Positions 46,629 through 55,328 of a stretch of DNA of 64,000 bases are shown here, in pieces. The stretch is from Hyphomonadaceae bacterium (GTDB lineage Bacteria; Pseudomonadota; Alphaproteobacteria; Caulobacterales; Aquidulcibacteraceae). The notes under the pieces are model-generated. The model searched no databases and was not told the DNA's origin. It worked only from the letters and a program-made list of their open reading frames with translations. Position 1 is the stretch's first letter. Each line of letters opens with the position of its first letter. Both the position numbers and the translations under genes were made by a program. The stretch covers positions 32,912 through 96,911 of the forward strand of contig JAKFWO010000010.1 in NCBI GenBank assembly GCA_021731815.1, in the 5' to 3' direction.

Positions 46629-46997
46629 TCAGAGCGATTCTGTCCAAATCGAATAAGCGGCTTCATCCATCAGGCCGGCTAGCTCGGCCGAATCGGACAG
46701 GGTCAATTCGCACAGCCAGCCCGCGCCCATGGGGTCGTCATTGGCAAGCCCCGGGCTTGCGGCCAGCGCATCATTGGTGGCGCTCACGGTTCCGCTGGCC
46801 GGGGCGTAAATAGCCGAGGCCGCCTTGACGCTGTCCACCGCGCCGATTTCAGCACCGCGGCTATAGGCTTTGCCTATGTCGGGAAAATCGAAAGCGATGA
46901 TCGGGCCGAGCTTTTGAACGGCATAGGCCGTGATGCCGATCTGCGCATTCGCGCCTTCGACGCGGATCCATTCATGGTCTTTGGTGAAGCGAAGCAT
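46629..46997 (-). CDS. gcvH: Glycine cleavage system H protein
   Basis: The lipoyl carrier that shuttles the aminomethyl group between P, T and L proteins. The 122-residue product has KDHEWIRVEGANAQIGITAYAV and the lipoyl site Lys58 in VDSVKAASAIYAPASGTV. The Asp-Ser-Val replaces the more common Glu-Ser-Val before the lysine. Of two adjacent ATGs (47003 and 46997) I used 46997, which has AGGA seven bases upstream; the difference is two residues. It lies between gcvT and gcvPA. Confidence 0.94.
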   Translation of the reverse strand: MLRFTKDHEWIRVEGANAQIGITAYAVQKLGPIIAFDFPDIGKAYSRGAEIGAVDSVKAASAIYAPASGTVSATNDALAASPGLANDDPMGAGWLCELTLSDSAELAGLMDEAAYSIWTESL

Positions 46998-47102
46998 GGG
47001 CATTTCCTGAAGTGACTCTGATGCGATTGAAAAAGCCGGGCTGTAGGAACCGGCCGGGTTCTGTCTCCGGTGTGTTTGGAATTTCCGCGATATCACCCCG
47101 GC

Positions 47103-48371
47103 TCACATGCGCGGCGCGCGCTTGTAGCGATGCGGAACAAAGGGCAGGACCGTGACTTCCGCCGCGCGCGGCTTGTTGCGCAAAAGGATATCCAGCCGGG
47201 TTCCGGGCCGGGCGAAAGCGGTCTCGACATAGCCGAGCGCAATCGCTGCGCCCGCATCGCCATTGAGGCTTGCGCCGAAGCCGCCGGAAGTGACGCTGCC
47301 GATCGCGCGGCCATCCTTTTCCACCAATGCCCCTTCGCGCGGCAGCCCGGGTTCGAGCAGCTTCAGGCCGACCAGGGTTTCGGCCGGCCCATTGGCGATT
47401 TCGCCCAGAATGCGCGCCGCCCCCGGAAAATCCGCGGCCTCGCGCCGGCGCTTCTGGATGATCCATTTCAACCCCGCCGCGACCGGCGTGCGCGCGGGTG
47501 TCAGGTCGTGGCCATAAAGGCAGAGCCCGGCCTCGAGACGCAGCGAATCACGCGCCCCGAGCCCGATCGGCCGCACGCGGGCATCGGAAAGCAGCGCAGT
47601 GGCAAATTTCTCGGCAAGGACTGCCGGTAGCAGGATTTCAAACCCGTCCTCGCCCGTATAGCCGGAACGCGAGACGATGGCTGGCCCGTGATTCCAGCCA
47701 AAATGGTCCACGCGAAGGAAACTGAGCCGCTCCACGCCGGGGATGAGCGGAGCGAGCACCGCTTCCGCCAGCGGTCCCTGAAGCGCGAGCAGCGCCATTT
47801 TGAGAGAATTAATGGATAGATCACTCACGCCGCCGGGGCGGAACGTCCCCGCGCCCAAACCCGGATTGTCCAGGCGCCGGATCTGGACATTCGCGCCCAG
47901 AGCAACGGACAATAATACGAAATCAGCTTCCTTGACTGCCCCATTAACCACGATAAAGGCGTCATTGTCTGGCAATCGCGCGACCATGAGATCGTCGAGC
48001 ACGCCGCCATCGGGGCCGAGCAGATGGGTGTACCGCATCTCGCCCGGTGCAAGCCCGATTATATCGGAGGGGACGATCCGCTCGATCAGGGCCGCCAGCC
48101 TCCGCCAGTCCGCTTCCGTATCGCCGCTGCCCGTGGCGAGCCGGAGAATGGCCGGGCCCATATGCGACACATCGAACAGGCCCGCACTGGCGCGCGTGAA
48201 CCGGTGCTCGGCCAGGATCCCGCCTGGATAGGTGCCACCATCATATTGAATTGGCATGTCATGGCCCGCAAAGGGAGCCATCTGCGCCCCAAGACGCTGG
48301 TGCAATGAATGCAGGGGCGTATGGAGCAACGCAGCGCCGCTTTCCGCGGAATCCCCTTGGCTCTCGGACAT
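47103..48371 (-). CDS. gcvT: Aminomethyltransferase (glycine cleavage T protein)
   Basis: Transfers the methylene unit to tetrahydrofolate and releases ammonia. The 422-residue product is longer than average, with an extra N-terminal stretch of about 25 residues before LHTPLHSLHQRLGAQMAPFAGHDMPIQYDGG. Family motifs: GLFDVSHMG, LQGPLAEAVL, RSGYTGEDGFEILLP, ARDSLRLEAGLCLYGHDLTP and the C-terminal VTSGGFGASLN...IALGYVE. The ATG at 48371 has AGGGG upstream. It is the first gene after the glycine riboswitch, so the T-H-PA-PB set is probably one transcript turned on by glycine. Confidence 0.95.
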   Translation of the reverse strand: MSESQGDSAESGAALLHTPLHSLHQRLGAQMAPFAGHDMPIQYDGGTYPGGILAEHRFTRASAGLFDVSHMGPAILRLATGSGDTEADWRRLAALIERIVPSDIIGLAPGEMRYTHLLGPDGGVLDDLMVARLPDNDAFIVVNGAVKEADFVLLSVALGANVQIRRLDNPGLGAGTFRPGGVSDLSINSLKMALLALQGPLAEAVLAPLIPGVERLSFLRVDHFGWNHGPAIVSRSGYTGEDGFEILLPAVLAEKFATALLSDARVRPIGLGARDSLRLEAGLCLYGHDLTPARTPVAAGLKWIIQKRRREAADFPGAARILGEIANGPAETLVGLKLLEPGLPREGALVEKDGRAIGSVTSGGFGASLNGDAGAAIALGYVETAFARPGTRLDILLRNKPRAAEVTVLPFVPHRYKRAPRM

Positions 48372-48524
48372 CTGGTCACCCCTGCGCGCAATGAACGGAG
48401 CCGCCGATGCGCGCAACCACAGCCATGCCTGATCGGATCGAATCCCATCCGACGATCAGAAAGCCGCCAATCCGCGCCAACCGGAACAATCTTCCGCGCT
48501 TCGCCCTGCGAACGAAGCCAATGC

Positions 48525-48712
48525 GCCCCCGCTGTCGGGTGACCTGAGAGATTTCGCCGCGGCTTGCGCGGATTACTCCTTCGGTGCGGACGGGCATGGC
48601 CCGGCCGGCTTTCCAGCGTTCAGAATCGAAGCGGTCCGGGGGCCTGAGAGTTTCCGGGGCGGTTGCTCCTTCGGCGGCGGGGGCCTTTCGGGCCACCGCT
48701 CTCTCCCGCTGC
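48525..48712 (-). promoter_or_regulatory. Tandem glycine riboswitch upstream of gcvT
   Basis: Two aptamers lie in series on the minus strand. Aptamer 1 (about 48712-48640) reads GGGAGAGAGCGGTGGCC, then CCGAAGGAGCAACCGC and CTCTCAGGCCC. Aptamer 2 (about 48615-48528) reads GGAAAGCCGGCC, CCGAAGGAGTAATCCGCGC and CTCTCAGGTCACC. The paired CCGAAGGAGYAA and CTCTCAGG segments are the hallmark of glycine riboswitches, and the tandem form commonly precedes gcvT. It ends about 150 bases before the gcvT start; in most bacteria the tandem form activates the operon when glycine is high. Confidence 0.93.
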
Positions 48713-48794
48713 GATGCGCGCCGCTGGCGGCAAATCCCGCCTTCGACACCATGTGTCACTGCCGGTTTCGGCCCGCAGAGTCAATCGCGCAGGC

Positions 48795-49493
48795 TTAGCC
48801 AATGCCAAAGCGCGCGAAAATATCCGCAAGCCATGGCGCATGTTTGGCGAGGAAGTCCACCGCAAAGCCGGCCCCCAGCGAAAAGGCCACGACCAGCGCC
48901 ACGAGCAACCCGATCCAGGCGACGGCGATCATCGACCCGAGCCCGGCGAAAATTCCGTCGCGTTGCAATATCCCGACGGACATCAGCGTCAGCGCGAGGG
49001 CAGGAACCGAATTGGTGATCGGCGGCATCATGACAAGGGTGGCGAGGATCATGAACAAAGCGATCACACGTTCGCCTATTCCGGTCGCGAGAAACCGCCA
49101 GCGGGGTTTTGACAGGCGTTCGAGCCAGCGCAGCCGCTTGTCGGCAAAGCCGCCCATGGAGACCAGCCAGCCGCGTGGAATCTTCCGGCGCAGCAGGGGC
49201 CCGGGCAGCCAGGGCTCTCGCCGGCCCAGCAGCATCTGCCCCGCCAGCAGGATGATCGGCACGCCGAAAATCTGCGGCGGTCCCGGCAGGCCGGGAACGA
49301 GGCAGGGAATGGCCATGATCAGGATGGGCAGCGCAAAGGCCCTTTCGTCGAGCCGGTCGATCAGCGCCCGCACTTCGAGCCCCGCTTCCGGTGCAAGGGC
49401 GGCGAGTTCGACCACGAGGTCGATGAAACTGCGCTCCGGGGAATCGCCGGCCGGCAGGTCCGGAGCTTCGGGGGGGGATGGCTGCGGATTCAT
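48795..49493 (-). CDS. exoD: ExoD family membrane protein
   Basis: A 232-residue integral membrane protein of the ExoD family (first named for exopolysaccharide synthesis and alkaline sensitivity in Rhizobium). Marks: LIDRLDERAFALPILIMAIPCLVPGLPGPPQIFGVPIILLAGQMLLGRREPWLP and the C-terminal hydrophobic segments with GIFAGLGSMIAVAWIGLLVALV. Four or so membrane helices are visible. The biochemical function is not established. It lies upstream of the ABC permease gene on the opposite side of the riboswitch region, on the same strand as both neighbours. Confidence 0.85.
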   Translation of the reverse strand: MNPQPSPPEAPDLPAGDSPERSFIDLVVELAALAPEAGLEVRALIDRLDERAFALPILIMAIPCLVPGLPGPPQIFGVPIILLAGQMLLGRREPWLPGPLLRRKIPRGWLVSMGGFADKRLRWLERLSKPRWRFLATGIGERVIALFMILATLVMMPPITNSVPALALTLMSVGILQRDGIFAGLGSMIAVAWIGLLVALVVAFSLGAGFAVDFLAKHAPWLADIFARFGIG

Positions 49494-49587
49494 GGGGGCA
49501 CCGGCAAGGAGCGAACGGGGAAGGGGTGCTGCTCATCGCAAATGATTGGCGATCCTGTCCAGCCCCCGTCACCAAAAGGCGATCCGG

Positions 49588-51207
49588 TCAGGCAAGCGCG
49601 GGCCGGGGCTTGTCGTCCTCGACCGTGAACACATAAAACGCCGCGATCGCCGCCAAAAGCGGAGCCAGCGACAACAGCGGGCGGCCGCTCGCGCACAAGG
49701 CGGCCGATGCGCTGAGCAGCGAGGTGAATAATCCCTGACCCAGCGACCCGCTGAACGAGCCCTTGGGCGGGCGTCGAAAGCCCTTGACCTCCACCGGGCG
49801 GACGAAGCGGAAAGCGATGCGCGCGGCGCCGCAGCTTGCCAATGCACCGAAGGCGAGGACTGTCAGCGCTGCCCACGGCCCCGCGCCCAAAGCAAGGGTC
49901 CCAATCGCCGCGAGCAGCGAAAACAATGCCGCGAGGCGCAGAATGGCGAGGATTTTCCCCCAGCGTATGGTCGCTTCCCGGGCCGGCGCGAGCTTCAGCA
50001 ATTCGGGCGCACTCTCACCGCCCGCAATCAGCCACACGGCGCGGCCCGAAATGGAGGACGCTGCAAACACCACTGCAGCACCCGCAATCGCGGCGATTCG
50101 CGTCGGCGAATTTTCGCTGTTGGCGGCGAAAGCGATCAGCACCGGCGACAGATAGACGCTCTGCTGGATCAGAAGCAGACCAAGCTGCGCATCGCGGGAA
50201 ATGATCCGCCATTCCTTGCGCATCACCGAGGCCATCGGCCCGCCGGGAAATTCGCGAACCCTTCCGGTACCCTTTTTCCGGTTGCGTTCGACACGCGGAT
50301 TCAATGCCGAGCGCATCAGCTTTCGTCCGAAAGTGGCCGCCGTCAATGCATAAAGGGCAAAGACCACCAAAACCGCCCCGCCCCACATCCAGAAGGGGCC
50401 CGTCAACACCTTGCTGATCCACAGGATCGGGGCATCGGCCCCGATCCCGTCCGACCATTCCGCTGCGAGCGCCTCCGCCCAGCCAATATCGGTCCCCGGC
50501 CGTTTGATCAGATTATTGGATTGCATCACCACAAAGGTCGCGAGTCCCATCAGACTCGCCAGCGCATAGACCGTGCTGCGCACGCGCCGCGCGCCGAACA
50601 GCGCAAACAGCACGCGCGCGAGCGCCATGGCCACCGCCGCCGCCAGCAGCGCGATTGCGATTGCCTGTGGCACCAGCCCGAGCCAACGCCAGCCACCGAC
50701 AAAGGGCAGGAAGAGGGTGATCGACAATGTGAACAGAATGAAGATGATTCCGGCGCTGATTCCGACCGTCACCATGCGCACGATCGCCGGCGCACGCGGG
50801 TCGATCGGGGCCATGGCGAGAAGTTCGCCGTCACGCCGCAGAAACAGAACATCGGCAACAATGGTGAGCGCGCTCAGCAGCGTCACGCCCAGCAATCCGA
50901 TCACTCCGACACTGATCCACAAATGCGCGACATTCGGCAATTGCGCCGGAATTTTTGAGAGCCCGAGTGCGGCAAAGAACGCAAACGGTGCCCATAAAAC
51001 AGCGAGCAGGACCCACAGCCAGATGCGGCGCGGCGGCGCGCCATTGGTGGCCGGCACCGGCGCTTGCGAGGGCGAATCCGTGGATGTCTTGCCTTTATTG
51101 GCCCGCTTGTTTTTCAGCTTCGCATCGGGTTTTTTCGGCTGCGCGCCGCGCAGAAACAGGCGCAGATCGTGGCGCGCCAGCATCAGGCAATCGGCCAGCA
51201 GACTCAC
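49588..51207 (-). CDS. ABC transporter permease (ABC-2 type exporter subunit)
   Basis: A 539-residue polytopic protein with about twelve hydrophobic segments. After an N-terminal cytoplasmic stretch rich in Lys (QPKKPDAKLKNKRANKGKT, about residues 25-45), helices include WLWVLLAVLWAPFAFFAALG and the ABC-2-like SVYLSPVLIAFAA. The GTG start at 51207 overlaps the stop of the ATPase gene by four bases (GTGA), giving the pair translational coupling; the same arrangement links the ATPase to NfeD. A longer open frame upstream overlaps the ATPase and is rejected. The transported substrate is unknown. Confidence 0.8.
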   Translation of the reverse strand: MSLLADCLMLARHDLRLFLRGAQPKKPDAKLKNKRANKGKTSTDSPSQAPVPATNGAPPRRIWLWVLLAVLWAPFAFFAALGLSKIPAQLPNVAHLWISVGVIGLLGVTLLSALTIVADVLFLRRDGELLAMAPIDPRAPAIVRMVTVGISAGIIFILFTLSITLFLPFVGGWRWLGLVPQAIAIALLAAAVAMALARVLFALFGARRVRSTVYALASLMGLATFVVMQSNNLIKRPGTDIGWAEALAAEWSDGIGADAPILWISKVLTGPFWMWGGAVLVVFALYALTAATFGRKLMRSALNPRVERNRKKGTGRVREFPGGPMASVMRKEWRIISRDAQLGLLLIQQSVYLSPVLIAFAANSENSPTRIAAIAGAAVVFAASSISGRAVWLIAGGESAPELLKLAPAREATIRWGKILAILRLAALFSLLAAIGTLALGAGPWAALTVLAFGALASCGAARIAFRFVRPVEVKGFRRPPKGSFSGSLGQGLFTSLLSASAALCASGRPLLSLAPLLAAIAAFYVFTVEDDKPRPALA

Positions 51208-52016
51208 GAAGCGGCCCCTGCGGCCTGAAGCGTCCCGGGACCGGGTGCCGGTTCCGGCTGGGCCGGCGTGCCGGAAACAAGGTCGAGAAACACATCCTCG
51301 AGGCTGCGGCCTTCGGGTCCGGTCAGTGCCCGCAATTCGGCGAGCGTACCTTCCGCGCGCATGCGCCCGCCCGCAATGATCCCCACCCGCGTGGCCAGAC
51401 GTTCGGCAACGTCGAGAATATGGGTGGTCAGGATGACAGTCCCACCCGCCCGAACCCGCTCGCCCAGAATATCCTTCACCGTCCGGGCGATTTCGACATC
51501 GAGCCCGGTCAGGGGCTCGTCGAGCATCAGAAAGCGTGGCTCGGTCAGCAAGGCGGCCGCAAGCGCGGTTTTCTGGCGCATGCCGCGCGAAAAGCCTTCG
51601 CAGCGTTGGTGGCGCTGTTGGGTCAATTGCAACCGCTCCAGCAATTCCTCGGCCCGCTGGCGCGCCGGTTTGGGGGCGAGCCCCCACAGCCCGGCAATGA
51701 ATTCGAGATATTCCCACGCCGTCAGCTTTTCATAGAGCATCGGCTCGTCCGGCAGCCAGGCGAGGATGCGCTTGGCGGCGCGCGGGTCCTTGCGCGCATC
51801 CACGCCGAAAATATGGATCTCGCCTGCATCGGGCTCGAGCAGCCCCGCCACCATGCGCAGACAGGTGGTTTTGCCCGCGCCATTCGGCCCGAGCAGGGCG
51901 TAGAATTCGCCGGCCTTGATGGTCAGCGAAATGTCATCCACTGCCTTGCGGTCGAAGGTTTTCGACAGGCCCCGCACGGCAAGGGCGATTTCAGGTTCGG
52001 AATTCATGGGACTCAC
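51204..52016 (-). CDS. ABC transporter ATP-binding protein
   Basis: A 270-residue ATPase subunit: Walker A GPNGAGKTT, Q-loop region, signature CEGFSRGMRQKTALAAALL, Walker B FLMLDEPLTGLD and the switch His in ILTTHILD. The family is that of ABC-2 exporters (CcmA/NatA type). The GTG at 52016 has GGAG eight bases upstream and overlaps the NfeD stop; an ATG at 52007 is an alternative. It overlaps the permease start by four bases, so the two form one transporter. The C-terminal tail is Pro/Ala-rich. Confidence 0.9.
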   Translation of the reverse strand: MSPMNSEPEIALAVRGLSKTFDRKAVDDISLTIKAGEFYALLGPNGAGKTTCLRMVAGLLEPDAGEIHIFGVDARKDPRAAKRILAWLPDEPMLYEKLTAWEYLEFIAGLWGLAPKPARQRAEELLERLQLTQQRHQRCEGFSRGMRQKTALAAALLTEPRFLMLDEPLTGLDVEIARTVKDILGERVRAGGTVILTTHILDVAERLATRVGIIAGGRMRAEGTLAELRALTGPEGRSLEDVFLDLVSGTPAQPEPAPGPGTLQAAGAAS

Positions 52017-52540
52017 GCGTTTGTCTCCGAACCCGGCAAAGCGCGCGGAAGGAGGGGCAGGGGACGCACGATGAGGCGCGGCCCGTCGAGCCCGGAAATC
52101 ATGACCGCCTGACCGGCATTCACGCCCATGTCACCCGGCCCCGGTTCCGGATCCGGCGCGAGCATGGCGGCCCATTCGCTGTCACCCAGCCTTACCCGAC
52201 CCTGGCCGGCGACGAAGGCCTCGGCCGCAATCGCCGTCTGCCCGACCAATTGGGCGGCGCGGTCGTTGAGGGCCGGCATCTCGCTCTTGCGGAAGAAATA
52301 ATGGCGCGCAAAGCGGTGGCCGGCGGCCGTCAGTCCCAAAGCGGCACCGGCGAAAACCAGCAATTGCACGGGCCAGGCGATGGGCAGGAAAAACAGGAAC
52401 ATCCCGGTGACCATCGCAGCGAGGGCCGGCCACAAAATATAGGTGGTGCCTGTCAATAATTCGGCCACCAGCAGCGCGAGCCCGAGCCCCAGCCAGTGAA
52501 AGGGTCCGAGGCTCCCAAGAAAAGCAAAGAGTTCGCTCAT
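52013..52540 (-). CDS. NfeD-like membrane protein
   Basis: A 175-residue protein with three or four hydrophobic segments in the first half (LGPFHWLGLGLALLVAELLTGTTYILWPALAAMVTGMFLF) and a small OB-like C-terminal domain (LVGQTAIAAEAFVAGQGRVRLGDSEWAAM, then GVNAGQAVMISGLDGPRLIVRP), the NfeD arrangement. NfeD proteins act with SPFH/flotillin partners in membrane organisation and quality control. It lies 18 bases downstream of the SPFH gene, the usual pairing. Confidence 0.88.
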   Translation of the reverse strand: MSELFAFLGSLGPFHWLGLGLALLVAELLTGTTYILWPALAAMVTGMFLFFLPIAWPVQLLVFAGAALGLTAAGHRFARHYFFRKSEMPALNDRAAQLVGQTAIAAEAFVAGQGRVRLGDSEWAAMLAPDPEPGPGDMGVNAGQAVMISGLDGPRLIVRPLPLLPRALPGSETNA

Positions 52541-52558
52541 GAGTTCAGATCCGCCCTC

Positions 52559-53518
52559 TCACGCGCCCGATCCCTTCTTGCCGCCGGGCGGCATTTCTGC
52601 ATCGGCCCGCACTGCGCGCAGGGAATGTTCGGTCAGCGCGCGCACGCCCTCAATGGCACCGGCAATGCCGGCCAGATCGGTCGGCACGATCACGGTCCGC
52701 TGCTGCGGGCTCTCTGCCAGCTTGGCAAAGGCTTCAACATATTTCATGCCAATGAAATAATTCAGCGCGTGGACATTGCCCTCGCCCACCGCGGCCGAAA
52801 CGGCGCGCGTGGCTTCGGCTTCGGCCTGGGCCAGACGCTCGCGGGCTTCGGCCTCGCGCCAGGCGGCTTCGCGCTTGCCCTCGGCTTCGAGGATCGCCGC
52901 CTGCTTGGCACCCTCGGCGCGCAATACCGCCGATTGGCGTTCGCCCTCGGCCTCGAGAATGAGCGCCCGGCGCTCGCGTTCGGCCTTCATCTGCCGGCCC
53001 ATGGCGGCGGTGAGATCGGCCGGCGGTGTGAGGTCCTTGATCTCGATCCGCGTCACCTTGACGCCCCAGGGCTGGGTGGCAGCATCGATCACACCCAACA
53101 GCCTTGCATTGATGTCGTCGCGCTTGGACAGCACCTCGTCGAGGTCGAGCGCGCCAATCACCGTGCGGATATTGGTGAGCGCCAGATTGGTGATGGCGAG
53201 GGAGAGATTCTCCACCTCATAGGACGCGCGCGGGCTGTCGAAGACCTGGGTGAAGACCACCGCATCCACCTGCACGCTGGCATTGTCGCGGGTGATTACC
53301 GCCTGTCGCGGAATATCCATCACCTGTTCCATCATGGTGATCTTGCGCCCGACGGCATCGACAAAGGGCGTGACAAAGGTGATCCCCGGCCGGATGGCGC
53401 GTGTGAAGCGGCCGAAGCGCTCGACGGTCCATTCCTGGCCCTGGGGCACGACCTTGATGGCCGACCAGATGACGAGCAATGCAAGGAGGACAAAAATCCC
53501 GACGACGATTTCACCCAT
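52559..53518 (-). CDS. qmcA: SPFH/Band 7 protein (QmcA/stomatin-like)
   Basis: A 319-residue membrane-anchored SPFH protein. The N-terminal anchor VVGIFVLLALLVIWSAIKVVPQGQEWTVERFGRFTRAIRPGITFVTPFVDAVG is diagnostic for the QmcA/stomatin subgroup, followed by the Band 7 domain (NASVQVDAVVFTQVFD, YEVENLSLAITNLALTNIRTVIGALDLDEVLSKRD) and a long Glu/Ala-rich coiled coil (EAEGERQSAVLRAEGAKQAAILEAEGK). The ATG at 53518 has AGGGGG upstream; the long upstream frame is rejected. Operon order SPFH-NfeD-ABC ATPase-permease is unusual in joining the pair to an exporter. Confidence 0.9.
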   Translation of the reverse strand: MGEIVVGIFVLLALLVIWSAIKVVPQGQEWTVERFGRFTRAIRPGITFVTPFVDAVGRKITMMEQVMDIPRQAVITRDNASVQVDAVVFTQVFDSPRASYEVENLSLAITNLALTNIRTVIGALDLDEVLSKRDDINARLLGVIDAATQPWGVKVTRIEIKDLTPPADLTAAMGRQMKAERERRALILEAEGERQSAVLRAEGAKQAAILEAEGKREAAWREAEARERLAQAEAEATRAVSAAVGEGNVHALNYFIGMKYVEAFAKLAESPQQRTVIVPTDLAGIAGAIEGVRALTEHSLRAVRADAEMPPGGKKGSGA

Positions 53519-53570
53519 ATGTTCCCCCTGACTGCCGGCCGGACCCTGCGCGGCCATCCCTATCGATGAC

Positions 53571-53603
53571 CATGCCATATGAAAAACATGCCATATCGAA
53601 AAA
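53571..53603. repeat. 16-17 bp direct duplication upstream of the SPFH gene
   Basis: CATGCCATATGAAAAA (53571-53586) is followed by CATGCCATATCGAAAAA (53587-53603), then a partial third copy starting CATGTAAGG. It lies about 50 bases upstream of the SPFH start codon in the divergent region shared with the DUF6249 gene. Confidence 0.75.
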
Positions 53604-53817
53604 CATGTAAGGATTTTCTGGCGAAACACCAGCCCCGCATGAATTTTCGCAGCTCCGGGTTGAAACATCGCGTGGTTTGCCGGGGGCCGGAATGCCCGCC
53701 GAACCATGACCACCCACGCCGCGGATCAATTTCCTGCATGCTGCATCCAAATGCGCGCGCGCAACCGTCCCTGTTGCGAAAGGCGGTCATTTCGGCCGCC
53801 GCCAGTCTGCGGAGATC

Positions 53818-54234
53818 ATGATGCCGGAATTCTTTGTTCCCATGTTTGCGTTCGTATTCCTCGGATCCGTAATTATTGTTCCCTTGTGGTTCAACCATCG
53901 CCATCGGGTTGCCGGATTGAAATTGCTGGAAAAATCCATGGAGCGAGGCGAGACGCTCGATCCCGCTTTGCTCGACCGCTTCGGACGGCCGGTGCTTTCG
54001 GCGCGCGAACGGGCGCGGCGCTGGCTCAATCTCACCATCCTGTCCTGCTCACTGGCCGCGGGTCTCGCCGCCATCCATTTCATGGTCGGAGAATCGCGGA
54101 TTCATGCGAATGGCCGGGTCGAGTTCGACGGCCCCCTGCCGGCCGCCGCCTTTCTGCTGTGTATGGCCGCGGGCTTTGCCGTGCTCTGGGCGGTGCATCG
54201 TCCGAAATCGGGCAGCGGCCCGGATTCCGAATAG
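53818..54234 (+). CDS. DUF6249-like small membrane protein
   Basis: A 138-residue protein with three hydrophobic segments (FFVPMFAFVFLGSVIIVPLWF, LNLTILSCSLAAGLAAIHF and AAAFLLCMAAGFAVLWAV). The segment after the first helix, RHRVAGLKLLEKSMERGETLDPALLDRFG, matches the DUF6249 pattern. Such proteins are often found next to ECF sigma factor genes. Its stop lies in a 15-base duplication, GATTCCGAATAGCCT followed by GATTCCGAACAGATC (54223-54252). It is 39 bases ahead of the sigma factor on the same strand and probably co-transcribed; it may act in the regulatory circuit. Confidence 0.75.
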   Translation: MMPEFFVPMFAFVFLGSVIIVPLWFNHRHRVAGLKLLEKSMERGETLDPALLDRFGRPVLSARERARRWLNLTILSCSLAAGLAAIHFMVGESRIHANGRVEFDGPLPAAAFLLCMAAGFAVLWAVHRPKSGSGPDSE

Positions 54235-54252
54235 CCTGATTCCGAACAGATC
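54223..54252 (+). repeat. 15-bp tandem duplication spanning the DUF6249 stop codon
   Basis: GATTCCGAATAGCCT (54223-54237, containing the TAG stop) is followed by GATTCCGAACAGATC (54238-54252); the first eleven positions match apart from one change, and TAG became CAG in the second copy. Confidence 0.65.
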
Positions 54253-54273
54253 GCCGGTTCAGGGGGGATGGTT

Positions 54274-54831
54274 ATGGCGCACGCAGCATTGCGACATGCG
54301 GACATGGCCGAGGCCGTTCTGGTCCTTGCCGCACGGCGGCGGGACCAGGCGGCCTTCGGCGAGCTGGTCCGGCGGCGCCAGGGCTGGCTTCTGGCTTTGC
54401 TCCACCGGCTGAGCGGGGATCGGGCATTGGCCGAGGATCTGGCGCAGGAGGCACTGATGCGCGCATGGGAGCGCCTTCCCCGTCTGGAAGCCCCGGCCGC
54501 CTTCGCGGCATGGCTTCGGCGTATCGCGGTGACGATCTTCCTCGATCATGTCCGGAAAAAGGGCGTTCGCCTGGAAGTTCTGGCCGATGACCCGCCCTTT
54601 GCGGACGAAGCGCCGTCGGTGGCGGATGCGGGGGCGGCGCGGCTCGACCTCGAACGCGCGCTCGCGACCCTTTCGGCGGCCGAGCGCCTGTGTATCACCC
54701 TGTCTTATGGCGAGGGCCAAAGCCATGGCGAAATCGCCGACACGACCCGTCTGCCGATCGGCACGGTCAAATCCCATATCGCGCGCGGGGCCGCCAAAAT
54801 GCGGGAGGCATTGCGCGATGTTCCCAATTGA
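54274..54831 (+). CDS. ECF-family RNA polymerase sigma factor
   Basis: A 185-residue group IV sigma factor. Region 2 is seen in AAFGELVRRRQGWLLALLHRLSGDRALAEDLAQEALMRAWERLPRLEAPAAFAAWLRRIAVTIFLDHVRKK and region 4 in ALATLSAAERLCITLSYGEGQSHGEIADTTRLPIGTVKSHIARGAAKMREAL. The run AGGGGGG precedes the chosen ATG at 54274 by seven bases; an ATG at 54268 lies inside it. The gene downstream is probably its anti-sigma factor. The signal and regulon are unknown. Confidence 0.9.
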   Translation: MAHAALRHADMAEAVLVLAARRRDQAAFGELVRRRQGWLLALLHRLSGDRALAEDLAQEALMRAWERLPRLEAPAAFAAWLRRIAVTIFLDHVRKKGVRLEVLADDPPFADEAPSVADAGAARLDLERALATLSAAERLCITLSYGEGQSHGEIADTTRLPIGTVKSHIARGAAKMREALRDVPN

Positions 54832-54902
54832 CACGGCTTGGCAGGAAATGGGCGGAGGCGTATGCTCAGTCGCGGAAGATTTTTCCCATGGAGACCGTTC
54901 CC

Positions 54903-55328
54903 ATGACAATTGACCCGGAAGGACATTATAGCGATGCGCGGCTGGCGCATCTGTTCCGCGCCGCCGAAGCCGGCGAAGCGGCGGATTCCGCTTCCGCCGA
55001 CCGCTTCACGCGCCGGGTCATGGCCCGGATCGGCGCGCGGGAGCGCCAGCGCAAGACGTTTGAATTTGCAGGCTTTCTCGTGATCGGTATCGGCGCATCG
55101 GGTGCGGCGAACGCGCTGTGGCAGACGCTCTCGGGCGGTGCCCGGGTGATCGTGGAAACGAGCGTCGAAATTTCCACGACATCCCCCGGAGCGCGACTTC
55201 CCTCGTTCGAACTGGATTATGCCGCGGCGCTCAATAATGCGCAGCCGGCGCTGATCGCTTCCACGCCCCTTTTGCTCACCGCCGCTATCGTGGCAGCGAT
55301 CGTGGCCTTGGTATGGGCAGAGCGCTGA
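54903..55328 (+). CDS. Small two-helix membrane protein, putative anti-sigma factor
   Basis: A 141-residue protein with a cytoplasmic N-terminus (MTIDPEGHYSDARLAHLFRAAEAGEAADSASADRFTRRVMARIGARERQRK) and two membrane segments (FEFAGFLVIGIGASGAANALW and LLLTAAIVAAIVALVWAER). The layout, and its position 71 bases after the ECF sigma gene, suggest a membrane anti-sigma factor; no named anti-sigma domain is recognised. The ATG at 54903 has GGAG upstream; one five codons earlier (54888) is possible. Its last codons and stop lie in a 20-base tandem repeat. Confidence 0.7.
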   Translation: MTIDPEGHYSDARLAHLFRAAEAGEAADSASADRFTRRVMARIGARERQRKTFEFAGFLVIGIGASGAANALWQTLSGGARVIVETSVEISTTSPGARLPSFELDYAAALNNAQPALIASTPLLLTAAIVAAIVALVWAER

